The position numbers and the translations under genes were made by a program. The notes below the pieces were generated by a model. It made no database searches. It was not told the origin of the DNA and saw only the letters and a list, made by a program, of their open reading frames with translations. A stretch of 60,490 nucleotides of DNA from contig NZ_PJRO01000007.1 of the NCBI RefSeq assembly GCF_002858745.1, forward strand, positions 1 through 60,490. Direction: 5' to 3'. Within the stretch, counting starts at the first letter, position 1, and every line of letters begins with the position of its first letter. Shown here in pieces: positions 16,682-26,072 of the stretch. This DNA is from Mesorhizobium loti (GTDB lineage Bacteria > Pseudomonadota > Alphaproteobacteria > Rhizobiales > Rhizobiaceae).

Positions 16682-18247
16682 TCAGATCGGCCCGTTCGGC
16701 TGCCGTTGGTAGAAGGTAATAAACTCAAGCCTCGGCAAAGGTCGGGAGAACAGCCATCCCTGCGCATAGTGCACGCCGCGCTGCGCCAGATAGTCGGCCT
16801 GCTCCTGTCGCTCGACACCTTCCGCGACCACCGACAAGCCGAGCGATTTCGCGATGTCGATGATATGCGGCGTGATCGTGCTGGTGGCGGAATCGATGCC
16901 GATCGTATCGACAAAGGACTTGTCTATCTTCAACGCGTCGAGCGGCAGATCCTGCAGGTATTGCAGGCTTGAATAGCCGGTGCCGAAGTCATCGATGGCG
17001 ATGGCGTGGCCATTTTGCCTCGCCTTTTCAAGCGTGGCGCGGGCGACTTTCGCGTCCAGGAAACCACGCTCCGTCGCTTCCAGCCAGAGCTGGTCGGGAC
17101 GAATATCCGCCGTCTTCAGGAGCGCCGCCATCGGTGACAGGAAGCTGCCGGATCTTATGTCGGCCGCGGAAAGGTTGATGGCGATGTGTGCCGAGCGGTC
17201 GGCGACGAGAAGGTCTTTCAGTTCGGTGATCACCATCTCGATGACTTGATGGGTTATGGGTTCGATAAGCCCGTTTTCCTCGGCCAACGGGATGAAGATG
17301 TCAGGCCGGATGGTTTCGCCATTGGGTCTTTGCCAGCGCACCAATGCCTCGGCACCGACACACGCGCCGGTTTTCAGGTCGATGATCGGCTGATAGTGGA
17401 CGATGAATTCGCGCCGGCGGATGGCCGTCGCCAGTTCGCCAGGCAGCGACAGCCGGCGCCGCGACAGCCACATGACAAGGCCAACCATCAGCAGGGACGT
17501 GGCGGCCCCCACGGCCAGGAACATCGGCAGATCGTCGCCCAGATCCCGGAACACATCCGCCTTGGGCGCGGCGGCAACCACCGTCCAGTCCTGCCCCCGC
17601 GCGACGGCATAAAGCGTCTGATTGTCCAGTATCTTGGCGCTAGCCAGCCTTCGCAGCCGTTGCAGGTCAGGATCGTGGCGCGCGTCGACCACCGTCAGAT
17701 TGAAGCCTGCCAGAACGGCCAGTTCCGTATCCTTGTCCAGCGGAACGTCGGCAAAGCGTCCCGGGCTTGTCAGCGCCACATAGGCTCCGGAATGGAATCC
17801 CGTCAAAGGCGTGCCGCCGCTGATCAGAGGGCGCAGGCTGGCCGTTACGCCGATGTCGTCGCTCAGCGTGACATCGATGGAAGACCGGGGGACCGGGATT
17901 GTCGGCCGTCCCCACGAACCGCACTGGAGCGTATCGTTGGCGAAATAGCCGATATCCTCGACCGAGCGCGTGTTGACGACGATCTCGCGCAGCGCCGCGA
18001 TATGGGTGGGCGAACATGTCGGGTCCGTCAGCCGCCTCGCAGTTCGAAGTGCGTTGGTGGCATCGCCGAATGTCGCCTGGGTACGCGCGAGCACATAACC
18101 TGCGAGATCGGAGAGCCGCGTCTGCCTGCGGGTCTCGACAATGGTCCACGCCATGTAGAAAGCCGCCAGGATCGGCAGGACGCCCGCCAGCACGCCGAGA
18201 AAACTGGCTATGGCGATGATGCGGGATCGGTCCAAGGCTGCTCTCAT
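16682..18247 (-). CDS. Membrane EAL phosphodiesterase with CSS-type sensor
   Basis: 521 residues from ATG 18247, where a membrane helix follows (ASFLGVLAGVLPILAAFYMAW). The periplasmic part (about 40-240) has Cys in DPTCSPTH and in TLQCGSWG, the two-cysteine pattern of CSS-motif sensors that respond to periplasmic thiol redox. A second helix (MFLAVGAATSLLMVGLVMW) leads to the EAL domain with AEALVRW, NLSAADI, DDFGTGYSSL, LKIDKSFV and VAEGVE, so the c-di-GMP phosphodiesterase site looks intact. No GGDEF domain. Divergent from the nucleobase importer, with no obvious link to it. The frame is open to 18538 without a better start. Confidence 0.88.
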   Translation of the reverse strand: MRAALDRSRIIAIASFLGVLAGVLPILAAFYMAWTIVETRRQTRLSDLAGYVLARTQATFGDATNALRTARRLTDPTCSPTHIAALREIVVNTRSVEDIGYFANDTLQCGSWGRPTIPVPRSSIDVTLSDDIGVTASLRPLISGGTPLTGFHSGAYVALTSPGRFADVPLDKDTELAVLAGFNLTVVDARHDPDLQRLRRLASAKILDNQTLYAVARGQDWTVVAAAPKADVFRDLGDDLPMFLAVGAATSLLMVGLVMWLSRRRLSLPGELATAIRRREFIVHYQPIIDLKTGACVGAEALVRWQRPNGETIRPDIFIPLAEENGLIEPITHQVIEMVITELKDLLVADRSAHIAINLSAADIRSGSFLSPMAALLKTADIRPDQLWLEATERGFLDAKVARATLEKARQNGHAIAIDDFGTGYSSLQYLQDLPLDALKIDKSFVDTIGIDSATSTITPHIIDIAKSLGLSVVAEGVERQEQADYLAQRGVHYAQGWLFSRPLPRLEFITFYQRQPNGPI

Positions 18248-18425
18248 CCGTTCAAAAGCGGCAGGTATTTCCCAATGGCCGAAATGTCCGGCTGATCGCT
18301 GATCCCTTCCTTCTACAACACGATCCTTGAACGAAAGGTGTGTGCCGACGAACACCACGGTTGCCGCGCGCCTGTATCCTGTGCCATCGCGGCTGCGCAT
18401 TGTGCTCGTGCGAGTCTCTTGGTAG

Positions 18426-18437
18426 TTTTGACCAAAA
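18426..18437. promoter_or_regulatory. Dyad TTTTG-AC-CAAAA before the BMP importer operon
   Basis: Perfect inverted repeat 32 bases upstream of ATG 18469, close enough to overlap the promoter or leader. It could be an operator for a purine or pyrimidine-responsive repressor; this is inference from position and symmetry alone. Confidence 0.3.
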
Positions 18438-18468
18438 GATAAAAAGCCAGCCAGGGGAACCAAGCAAA

Positions 18469-19497
18469 ATGTCGACTTCCAGCTCCTTTTCACCGTCCCG
18501 CCGCACCGTCCTGAAAGGCGTCGGTGCCGGTGCCGCACTCGCCATGGCCGGCGGCTTCGCCGGCCGCGCCTTCGCCGCTGACCCGATCAAGGTCGCGGCC
18601 GTCTATACGGTGCCGGTCGAGCAGCAATGGGTGAGCCGCATCCACAAGGCAGCCAACGCCGCCAAGGAACGCGGCGACATCGAATATGTGTTCTCGGAGA
18701 ACACCGCCAACACCGACTATGAGCGCGTGCTGCGCGAATATTGCGAAGCCGGCCACAAGCTGATCCTGGGCGAAGTCTTCGGCGTCGAAGATGCGGCGCG
18801 CGCGGTCGCCGCCGACTATCCGGACGTCGCCTTCCTGGCCGGCTCCAGCTTCAAGCCCGACGCGACGAAGCTGCCGAATTTCGCGACCTTCGACAACTAC
18901 ATCCAGGACGCCTCTTACCTCACCGGGCTGATCGCCGGCGCGATGACCAAGTCGAAGAACATCGGCATGGTCGGCGGCTATCCGATCCCGGAAGTGAACC
19001 GGCTGATGAATGCCTTCATCGCCGGCGTGAAGGAAACAGCGCCCGACACCAAGTTCCAGATCGCCTTCATCGGCTCGTGGTTCGATCCGCCCAAGGCCAA
19101 GGAGACCGCCTTCGCGCAGATCGACGCCGGCGCCGACCTTCTCTACGCCGAACGCTTCGGCGTGTCGGATGCTGCCAAGGAGCGCAAGGTGCTGGCGGTC
19201 GGCAATGTTATCGACACGCAGAAGGACTACCCCGACACGGTGGTCGCCTCGGCGCTGTGGCATTTCGAGCCGACGCTCGACCACGCCATCGCACAGGTGA
19301 AAGCCGGCGCCTTCAAGGCCGAGGACTACGGCGTCTACTCCTTCATGAAGAATGGCGGCTGCTCGCTGGCGGCGCTCGGCTCGTTCGACGGCAAGGTTCC
19401 GGCCGAGGTGATGACCAAGGTCGCCGAGAAGGAAAAGGCGATCATGGACGGCAGCCTGACGATCGAGATCGATGACAAGGAGCCGAAGTCGAGCTAA
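18469..19497 (+). CDS. BMP-family substrate-binding protein, Tat signal (nucleoside/nucleobase import)
   Basis: 342 residues. The N-terminus has a twin-arginine signal (SRRTVLKGVGAGAALAMAGG, then AGRAFA cleavage) and no lipobox Cys, unlike many BMP lipoproteins. The mature part has BMP landmarks: IKVAAVYTVPVEQQWV, GSSFKPD, YLTGLIAGAMTKSKNIGMVGG. BMP (PnrA-like) proteins bind nucleosides or bases. First of five genes in tight order ending with a CodA-like deaminase, which supports a nucleobase ligand. ATG chosen because the AGGGGAACC site and the signal peptide begin here. Confidence 0.9.
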   Translation: MSTSSSFSPSRRTVLKGVGAGAALAMAGGFAGRAFAADPIKVAAVYTVPVEQQWVSRIHKAANAAKERGDIEYVFSENTANTDYERVLREYCEAGHKLILGEVFGVEDAARAVAADYPDVAFLAGSSFKPDATKLPNFATFDNYIQDASYLTGLIAGAMTKSKNIGMVGGYPIPEVNRLMNAFIAGVKETAPDTKFQIAFIGSWFDPPKAKETAFAQIDAGADLLYAERFGVSDAAKERKVLAVGNVIDTQKDYPDTVVASALWHFEPTLDHAIAQVKAGAFKAEDYGVYSFMKNGGCSLAALGSFDGKVPAEVMTKVAEKEKAIMDGSLTIEIDDKEPKSS

Positions 19498-19507
19498 GCG
19501 GCACGTC

Positions 19508-21034
19508 ATGGACGCGCAGTCTTCTCCACCTCCGGCACTTCGCCTTTCGGACATCACCAAGCGTTTCGGTTCGCTGACCGCAAACGACGCGATTTCGTTC
19601 GAGCTCGGCCAAGGCGAAGTTATCGCCCTGCTGGGCGAGAACGGCGCGGGCAAGACGACGCTGATGAACATCCTGTTCGGCCACTATGTGGCCGACGAGG
19701 GCAGCGTCGAGGTGTTCGGCAAGCCGCTGCCGCCGGGTGACCCGAAGGCGGCGCTGGCGGCCGGTGTCGGCATGGTGCACCAGCACTTCACGCTGGCCGA
19801 CAATATGAGCGTGATCGACAACATCGCGCTCGGCACGCAGCCGCTGTTGCGGCTGAAACTCGACCGGTCGGCAGCGCGTGCCAAGATCGACCGGCTGGCG
19901 CAGGATTTCGGCCTTGCCGTCAAGGCGGATGCGCTGGTTGCCGACCTGTCGGTCGGCGAGCGCCAGCGCGTCGAGATCCTCAAGGCGCTCTACCGCGATG
20001 CGCGGGTGCTGATCCTCGACGAGCCGACGGCGGTGCTGACGCCGACCGAAACCGAAGCGCTGTTCAAGACGCTGAAGCTTTTGGTCGCCAAGGGCCTGTC
20101 GGTGATCTTCATCTCGCACAAGCTGAACGAGGTGATGATGGCGAGCGACCGCGTGCTGGTGTTGCGCGCCGGCAAGCTGTCGGGCGAACGCCGCACCGCA
20201 GAGACCAACCGCCACGAACTGGCCGCCCTGATGGTCGGTCACGAAGTCACGCCGCCTGTCGTGGCGAAGGTCGAGCGCGGCGCCTTGCTCTATGAATTGA
20301 AAGGCGTCTCGACGGCGCGGCGCGCACATGGCACGGCATTGAAAGACATCGAGCTCGCGCTGCATGGCGGCGAGATCACCGGCGTCGCCGGCGTTTCCGG
20401 AAATGGCCAGGCTGCGCTCGCCGGTCTGCTTGCCGGCATGGAAGCGCCGGTGTCGGGTACGGTGTGGATCAAGGACGCCGCGGTGACGGCATGGTCGCCG
20501 CTGGCGGCCCTGAACGCCGGCATCGCCCGCGTGCCCGAGGACCGGCACAGGCAAGGGGCGATCGCCGACATGAGCGTCAGCGAGAACGTGATCGCCGAGC
20601 GTTATCGCGACCGCCGCTTCAGCCGCGCCGGCCTTGTCGACTGGACGGCCGCGCGCGCCTTCGCGCAGTCGATCATCGACGACTACGAGGTCAAATGCCC
20701 CTCGCCCGAGGCGCGCATCCGGCTGCTCTCCGGCGGCAACATGCAGAAGCTGATCCTCGGCCGCGCGCTCGACCCGAACCCGTCCGTCATCCTCGCCAAC
20801 CAGCCGTCGCGCGGCCTCGATGTCGGCGCCGTCGCCTATGTGCATTCCAGGCTGCTCGAAGCGCGGTCGCGCGGTGCCGCGGTCCTGCTGATATCAGAGG
20901 ACCTGGAGGAGCTGCTGGCGCTGTCCGACCGCATCGTGGTGATCTCGGCAGGACGGCTGTCGAAACCGTCGGCACGCGGCGAACTTTCAATCAGCCAGAT
21001 CGGCGCCATGATGGCCGGGCACGAGGCGGCCTAG
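19508..21034 (+). CDS. ABC transporter ATPase, two-domain (nucleoside type)
   Basis: 508 residues with two fused ATPase domains. Domain 1 has Walker A GENGAGKTT, signature LSVGERQ and Walker B VLILDEPTAV. Domain 2 has the relaxed P-loop GVSGNGQAAL, LSGGNMQK and a Walker B-like ILANQPSRGLDVGA where the usual Asp-Glu is replaced, as in the sugar/nucleoside RbsA/YufO class. Ten bases after the binding-protein gene. Expected to drive the permease pair at 21060 and 22106. Confidence 0.92.
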   Translation: MDAQSSPPPALRLSDITKRFGSLTANDAISFELGQGEVIALLGENGAGKTTLMNILFGHYVADEGSVEVFGKPLPPGDPKAALAAGVGMVHQHFTLADNMSVIDNIALGTQPLLRLKLDRSAARAKIDRLAQDFGLAVKADALVADLSVGERQRVEILKALYRDARVLILDEPTAVLTPTETEALFKTLKLLVAKGLSVIFISHKLNEVMMASDRVLVLRAGKLSGERRTAETNRHELAALMVGHEVTPPVVAKVERGALLYELKGVSTARRAHGTALKDIELALHGGEITGVAGVSGNGQAALAGLLAGMEAPVSGTVWIKDAAVTAWSPLAALNAGIARVPEDRHRQGAIADMSVSENVIAERYRDRRFSRAGLVDWTAARAFAQSIIDDYEVKCPSPEARIRLLSGGNMQKLILGRALDPNPSVILANQPSRGLDVGAVAYVHSRLLEARSRGAAVLLISEDLEELLALSDRIVVISAGRLSKPSARGELSISQIGAMMAGHEAA

Positions 21035-21059
21035 GCAATGAATTCCCACGGACCCCACC

Positions 21060-22109
21060 ATGCGTCTTGAGCCAAAACCGGCGCCGTCGCTGGCGATGTC
21101 GATCCTCTACCCGGTTGTCGCAATCGTCGTGACGTTCATCATTGCCGGCGTGCTGGTGATGCTGGCCGACGCCAATCCGTTCTCGGTGTTCCGGCTGGTG
21201 CTGAAAGGTGCTGCCGGGTCACAATTCGCGATCCTGGAAACGCTGACGCGCGCGACGCCGCTGATCTTCACCGGCCTTGCCGTTGCCGTCGCCTTCCGTG
21301 CCAAGCTGTGGAACATCGGCGCGGAGGCGCAGCTCTATATGGGCGCCATCATCACCGTGGTGCTGGGCACCGGCGCGTTGCCGCTGCCGGCGATCATCCT
21401 GGTGCCGCTGGTCATGCTGGCCGCGCTTATCGGCGGTGCGCTGCTGCTGGCCGGGCCGGCCTGGCTGAAGTTGCGCTTCGGCGTCGACGAGGTGGTGACG
21501 ACGCTGCTGCTCAACTTCATCGTGCTCTTGTTCGTCTCCATGCTGCTCGAAGGCGTGCTTAAAGACCCGATGGCGCTTGGCTGGCCGCAATCGCCCAAGA
21601 TCATCGCCGAGGCGCAATTGCCGCGCGTCATCACCGGCAAGCGCTTGCATTATGGTTTCGTCATCGCGGTCGCGCTGGCGATCGGCCTGTGGTTCGTGAT
21701 GAAGAAGACAGTGCTCGGCTACGAGATGCGCGCCGTCGGCCACAATGCCGAGGCCGCGCGTTTCCTCGGCATGCCGGTCAACGGCGTGCTGATGAAGACG
21801 GCACTGCTGTCGGGCGGCATCGCGGCGCTCGGCGGTTTCTCCGAGGTCGCCGGCCTGAAGGGCAGCCTGACGCTCGATCTGTCGCCGGGCTTCGGCTACA
21901 CCGGCATCGTCGTTGCCATGCTGGCCATGCTCAATCCGATCGGCGTGGTGTTTTCCGCGATCTTCGTTGCCGGCATCTTCGTCGGGGCCGCCGCCATGAG
22001 CCGTACGGCCGGCGTGCCGAGCTACATTGCCGACGTCATGGTGGCGACCTCGCTGCTGACCATGGTGACGGCGATCATGCTGTCGCGATACCGGGTGAAG
22101 TGGAAATGA
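21060..22109 (+). CDS. ABC transporter permease, nucleoside type (YufP-like)
   Basis: 349 residues, mostly hydrophobic, about nine helices. The conserved loop AFRAKLWNIGAEAQLYMGAI and the cytoplasmic GYEMRAVGHNAEAARFLGMPV motif are those of BPD_transp_2 permeases. The stop TGA overlaps the next start as ATGA (22106-22109), showing translational coupling with the second permease. Confidence 0.92.
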   Translation: MRLEPKPAPSLAMSILYPVVAIVVTFIIAGVLVMLADANPFSVFRLVLKGAAGSQFAILETLTRATPLIFTGLAVAVAFRAKLWNIGAEAQLYMGAIITVVLGTGALPLPAIILVPLVMLAALIGGALLLAGPAWLKLRFGVDEVVTTLLLNFIVLLFVSMLLEGVLKDPMALGWPQSPKIIAEAQLPRVITGKRLHYGFVIAVALAIGLWFVMKKTVLGYEMRAVGHNAEAARFLGMPVNGVLMKTALLSGGIAALGGFSEVAGLKGSLTLDLSPGFGYTGIVVAMLAMLNPIGVVFSAIFVAGIFVGAAAMSRTAGVPSYIADVMVATSLLTMVTAIMLSRYRVKWK

Positions 22110-23050
22110 TGGACGCCGTCGAGATCCTCTTCACCGCAAGCTTCTGGGTCGCCGCGATCCGCATCGCCTCGCCGCTGATCTTCGCCACCCTGGGCGAGCT
22201 GATCTGCGAGCGCGCCGGCGTGCTCAATCTCGGCATCGAAGGCATCATGACGGCCGGCGCCTTTGCCGGCTGGTTCACTGTCTATATGGGCGGCGACCTG
22301 TGGACCGGCGTGCTGGTCGCGGCGCTTGTCGGCATGGCCTTCGGCCTGCTGCATTCCTTCCTGACTGTGCCGCTCGGCCTGTCGCAGCATGTCGTCGGCA
22401 TCGGCGTGACGCTGCTGGCGACCAGCCTGACCTATTATGTCTACCGACTGGCGCTGCCCGAGGTGACCTCGCCGCCGAAGATCGAGCCGTTCCAGCCCTG
22501 GCCAGTGCCCGGCCTGTCGAAATTGCCGGTGGTCGGCGAAGCGCTGTTCACACAGACGCCGCTGACCTACCTCGCCTTCGTCCTGGTCATCGTGGTGGCC
22601 TGGGGGCTCTACCGCACGCCGCTCGGCCTTGCCGTGCGCGCGGTCGGCGAAAACCCGGGCGCGGTCGAGGCGCAGGGCATTTCGGTGACTGCGGTGCGCA
22701 TGGGCGCTGTGATGGCCGGCAGCGCACTGATGGCGATCGGCGGCGCGTTCCTGACCATGTCGGCCTTCAACTCGTTCTTCTTCAACATGATCAACGGGCG
22801 CGGCTGGGTCTGCATCGCGCTGGTGGTGTTCGGCTCCTGGCGACCCGGCAAGGCGCTGCTCGGCGCGATCCTGTTTGCCGCTTTCGACGCCTACCAGATC
22901 CGGCTGCAACAGCTCTCGGGCGGTGTGGTTCCCTACCAGGTCTTCCTGATGCTGCCCTATGCCCTTTCGATCCTTGCCCTCATTGTGGTTGCAAGGCGGG
23001 CGACCTATCCAAAGGCCCTCATGGTCCCCTACCAGAAAGGCGAGCGATGA
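22106..23050 (+). CDS. ABC transporter permease, nucleoside type (YufQ-like)
   Basis: 314 residues. GELICERAGVLNLGIEGIMTAGAF at the N-terminus and PLGLAVRAVGENPGAVEAQGISV in the middle are hallmarks of the second permease of BMP importers. The start overlaps the preceding stop, and its own stop overlaps the deaminase start (ATGA at 23047-23050), so transporter and enzyme are made from one coupled message. Confidence 0.92.
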   Translation: MMDAVEILFTASFWVAAIRIASPLIFATLGELICERAGVLNLGIEGIMTAGAFAGWFTVYMGGDLWTGVLVAALVGMAFGLLHSFLTVPLGLSQHVVGIGVTLLATSLTYYVYRLALPEVTSPPKIEPFQPWPVPGLSKLPVVGEALFTQTPLTYLAFVLVIVVAWGLYRTPLGLAVRAVGENPGAVEAQGISVTAVRMGAVMAGSALMAIGGAFLTMSAFNSFFFNMINGRGWVCIALVVFGSWRPGKALLGAILFAAFDAYQIRLQQLSGGVVPYQVFLMLPYALSILALIVVARRATYPKALMVPYQKGER

Positions 23051-24324
23051 TTTTCGACCTGATCGTCAAGACGGCAACGCTGGCCGACGGCCGCGTTGCC
23101 GATATCGGCATCAAAGGCGACACGATCGCAGCCATTGCGCCGAAGATCGAGGCGCTGGCCCCGCGCGTGATCGACGCGACCGGCAATCTGGTGTCGGCAC
23201 CTTTCGTCGATCCGCATTTCCACATGGACGCCACGCTTTCTTACGGCATTCCGCGCATCAACGCTTCGGGCACACTGCTGGAAGGCATCTCGCTGTGGGG
23301 CGAGTTGAAGCCGCTGCTGACGCATGACGCGGTGAAGCAACGCGCGCTCGCCTATTGCGACTGGGCGGTGTCGATGGGCCTACTCGCCATCCGCACACAT
23401 GTCGATGTCTGCGACGATCGCCTGCTGGCCGTCGAGGCCCTGCTCGAGGTGAAGAAGGAAGTCTCGCCCTATATCGACCTGCAGCTCGTCGCCTTCCCGC
23501 AGGACGGGCTCTACCGTTCACCGAACGCCCGCGAAAACACCATCCGCGCGCTCGACCTCGGCGCCGACATCGTCGGCGGCATTCCGCATTTCGAGCGCAC
23601 GATGGAAGACGGCCGCCGCTCGCTGACGGAACTCTGCGAGATCGCCGCCAAGCGCGGGCTGATGGTCGATATCCATTGCGACGAAACCGACGATCCGCTG
23701 TCACGCCACATCGAGCAGCTGGCCTATGAGACGCAGCGGCTCGGCCTGCAGGGGCGCGTCGCCGGCTCGCATCTGACTTCGATGCATTCGATGGACAATT
23801 ATTACGTCTCGAAGTTGATCCCGCTGATCGCGGAAGCGCAGGTTTCGGCGATCCCCAATCCGCTGATCAACATCATGCTGCAAGGCCGCCACGACAGCTA
23901 TCCGAAGCGGCGCGGCATGACACGCGTGCCGGAAATGCTGAAGGCGGGCATCCGCGTCGGCTGGGGCCAGGACTGCGTGCTCGACCCGTGGTATTCGCTG
24001 GGCACCGCCGACATGCTGGACGTCGCCTTCATGGGCCTGCATGTGGCGCAGATGTCATCGCCTGCCGACATGGCGCGCTGCTTCGACATGGTCACCAACG
24101 TCAACGCCGCGATCATGGGGCTGGATCATCTCGGCATCGAAGTCGGCAAAACCGCCTCGATGGTGATGCTCGATGCCGGCAACCCCATCGAGGCGATCCG
24201 GCTGCGCGCCGAACGGCTGTGCGTGATCGCCAGGGGCAAGGTGGTGGCCGAACGGCCGAAGCGCGACACGACGCTGAACATTGCCGGGCGCCCATCGAGC
24301 ATCAACCGCCGGCACAAGGCGTAG
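23047..24324 (+). CDS. CodA-like cytosine deaminase / amidohydrolase
   Basis: 425 residues, same length as E. coli CodA (427) and alignable throughout. Metal ligands H57 and H59 (PHFH), H210 with E213 (HCDE), H242 (SHLTSMHS) and D309 are present, as is the FPQ substrate loop. The residue after D309 is Cys (C310), where E. coli CodA has Asp-314, a residue known to affect base selectivity. So deamination of a cytosine-like or other N-heterocyclic base is likely, but the exact substrate may differ. Overlap with the permease gene argues that the imported compound is its substrate or precursor. Confidence 0.87.
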   Translation: MIFDLIVKTATLADGRVADIGIKGDTIAAIAPKIEALAPRVIDATGNLVSAPFVDPHFHMDATLSYGIPRINASGTLLEGISLWGELKPLLTHDAVKQRALAYCDWAVSMGLLAIRTHVDVCDDRLLAVEALLEVKKEVSPYIDLQLVAFPQDGLYRSPNARENTIRALDLGADIVGGIPHFERTMEDGRRSLTELCEIAAKRGLMVDIHCDETDDPLSRHIEQLAYETQRLGLQGRVAGSHLTSMHSMDNYYVSKLIPLIAEAQVSAIPNPLINIMLQGRHDSYPKRRGMTRVPEMLKAGIRVGWGQDCVLDPWYSLGTADMLDVAFMGLHVAQMSSPADMARCFDMVTNVNAAIMGLDHLGIEVGKTASMVMLDAGNPIEAIRLRAERLCVIARGKVVAERPKRDTTLNIAGRPSSINRRHKA

Positions 24325-24554
24325 GCGCAGGATCGGTGACGGGCGCGACGTCCCTTCTCCGCTTGAAGGACCGTTGCATAAATCGGACTTGAGGCCTGAT
24401 GCAGGAAGAAGGGGGCCCGCACCATCGAGGCCTCAGATGGGTCCGATTACCGCGCTGTGTCTTAAAATGCTTCACCAAAAGCAGGTCTAATCTCTTGCGT
24501 CCAAGTCATCGAAGATAAAGGAGCGTATTTCGTTCAAGCAGGGAGGAGACCAGT

Positions 24555-26027
24555 TTGACCGCAACCTTATCGCAAGTGCAGGAACTAGACCGGCCGGAGG
24601 ATGAACATCTTGGCCTGTTCGCCAATCTTGCCTACGGCTTCCAGCATGTGCTGACCATGTATGGCGGCATCGTCGCCGTGCCGCTGATCGTCGGCCAGGC
24701 CGCGGGCCTTTCGCCAAACGAGATCGGGCTGCTGATCACCGCCTCGCTGTTCGCGGGCGGGCTGGCAACGATCCTGCAAACCCTCGGCGTCCCGTTCTTC
24801 GGCTGCCAGCTGCCGCTGGTGCAAGGCGTATCCTTTGCCGGTGTCGCCACCATGACGGCCATCGTTACCGGCGGCGGCGGCCTGCCGCAGGTGTTCGGCG
24901 CGGTGATGGTGGCCTCACTGGTCGGCCTTTTGATCACGCCGGTGTTTTCCCGCATCACCAAATTCTTCCCGCCGCTGGTAACCGGCATCGTGATCACCAC
25001 GATCGGGCTGACCCTGATGCCTGTCGCGGCGCGCTGGGCGATGGGCGGCAACAGCGCCTCGCCGAGTTTCGGCAGCACCGCCAATATCGGGCTCGCCGCG
25101 CTGACCCTGCTGGTCGTTCTGCTGCTCAGCAAACTGGGAAGTGCCACGATCTCGAGGCTTTCGATCCTGCTGTCGATGGTCATCGGAACGGCCGCCGCGG
25201 TGGCGTTCGGCATGGCGGATTTCTCGAAGGTCATGGACGGACCGTTCTTCGCCCTGCCGTCGATCTTCCATTTCGGCCTGCCGGTGTTCGGGGTTGCGGC
25301 GACGATCTCGATGCTGATCGTCATCATCGTGACCCTGGTCGAGACCTCGGCCGACGTGCTGGCGGTCGGCGAGATCATCGGCACGAAGGTGGATTCCCGC
25401 CGGCTTGGCGACGGCCTGCGCGCCGACATGCTGTCCAGCTCGCTGGCACCGCTGTTCGGCTCTTTCACGCAAAGCGCATTTGCCCAGAATGTCGGGCTTG
25501 TCGCCGTCACCGGCGTGAAAAGCCGCTATGTCGTGGCAAGCGCAGGCATGATCCTGATCACGCTGGGGCTGTTGCCCGTCATGGGCAGGATCATCGCGGC
25601 GGTACCGCCTTCCGTGCTCGGCGGCGCCGGTGTGGTGCTGTTCGGAACCGTGGCGGCGAGCGGCATCCGTACGCTCTCCAAGGTGGAATACACCAACAAC
25701 ATGAACCTGATCATCGTCGCCACCTCGCTCGGCTTCGGCATGATCCCGATCGCCGCGCCGCAGTTCTACGAACATTTCCCGGCCTGGTTCGCCACCATCT
25801 TCCATTCCGGGATCTCGTCGGCGGCGGTGATGGCGATTGCCATGAACCTGTTGTTCAACCACTTCCGGACCGGCAATTCCGACCAGCAGTCGGTGTTCGT
25901 CGCCGGCATGGAGCGCACCTTGCGCTACCAGGACATCGCCTGCCTGCACGAGGGTGACTATTTTCTCGACGGCAAACTCTACGATTCAACCGGCAAGCCG
26001 GTGCCGATCGTCAGCCACGAGCACTGA
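24555..26027 (+). CDS. NCS2 (nucleobase:cation symporter-2) uracil/xanthine-type permease
   Basis: 490 residues, about 12-14 membrane segments. TSADVLAVGEIIG carries the conserved acidic residue of helix 8, and SAFAQNVGLVAVTGVKSR is the NAT signature (QNxGxxxxTxVxSR). Start TTG 24555 has GGGAGGAG upstream at 24541-24548; no ATG fits. The long tail after the last helix is hydrophilic. It lies 230 bases after the deaminase and probably has its own promoter, giving a second, high-capacity route for a purine or pyrimidine base. Closest by motif to urate/xanthine carriers. Confidence 0.9.
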   Translation: MTATLSQVQELDRPEDEHLGLFANLAYGFQHVLTMYGGIVAVPLIVGQAAGLSPNEIGLLITASLFAGGLATILQTLGVPFFGCQLPLVQGVSFAGVATMTAIVTGGGGLPQVFGAVMVASLVGLLITPVFSRITKFFPPLVTGIVITTIGLTLMPVAARWAMGGNSASPSFGSTANIGLAALTLLVVLLLSKLGSATISRLSILLSMVIGTAAAVAFGMADFSKVMDGPFFALPSIFHFGLPVFGVAATISMLIVIIVTLVETSADVLAVGEIIGTKVDSRRLGDGLRADMLSSSLAPLFGSFTQSAFAQNVGLVAVTGVKSRYVVASAGMILITLGLLPVMGRIIAAVPPSVLGGAGVVLFGTVAASGIRTLSKVEYTNNMNLIIVATSLGFGMIPIAAPQFYEHFPAWFATIFHSGISSAAVMAIAMNLLFNHFRTGNSDQQSVFVAGMERTLRYQDIACLHEGDYFLDGKLYDSTGKPVPIVSHEH

Positions 26028-26072
26028 CAAAAAACGCGAGGGCGCCTGCCTCCAACGCTGAGCCCTGTTTTA

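Noticed and set aside
24915..25949. 344-codon minus-strand frame inside the NCS2 gene
   Set aside because: His/Arg/Asp-rich antisense shadow of a membrane-protein gene with NAT motifs on the plus strand.
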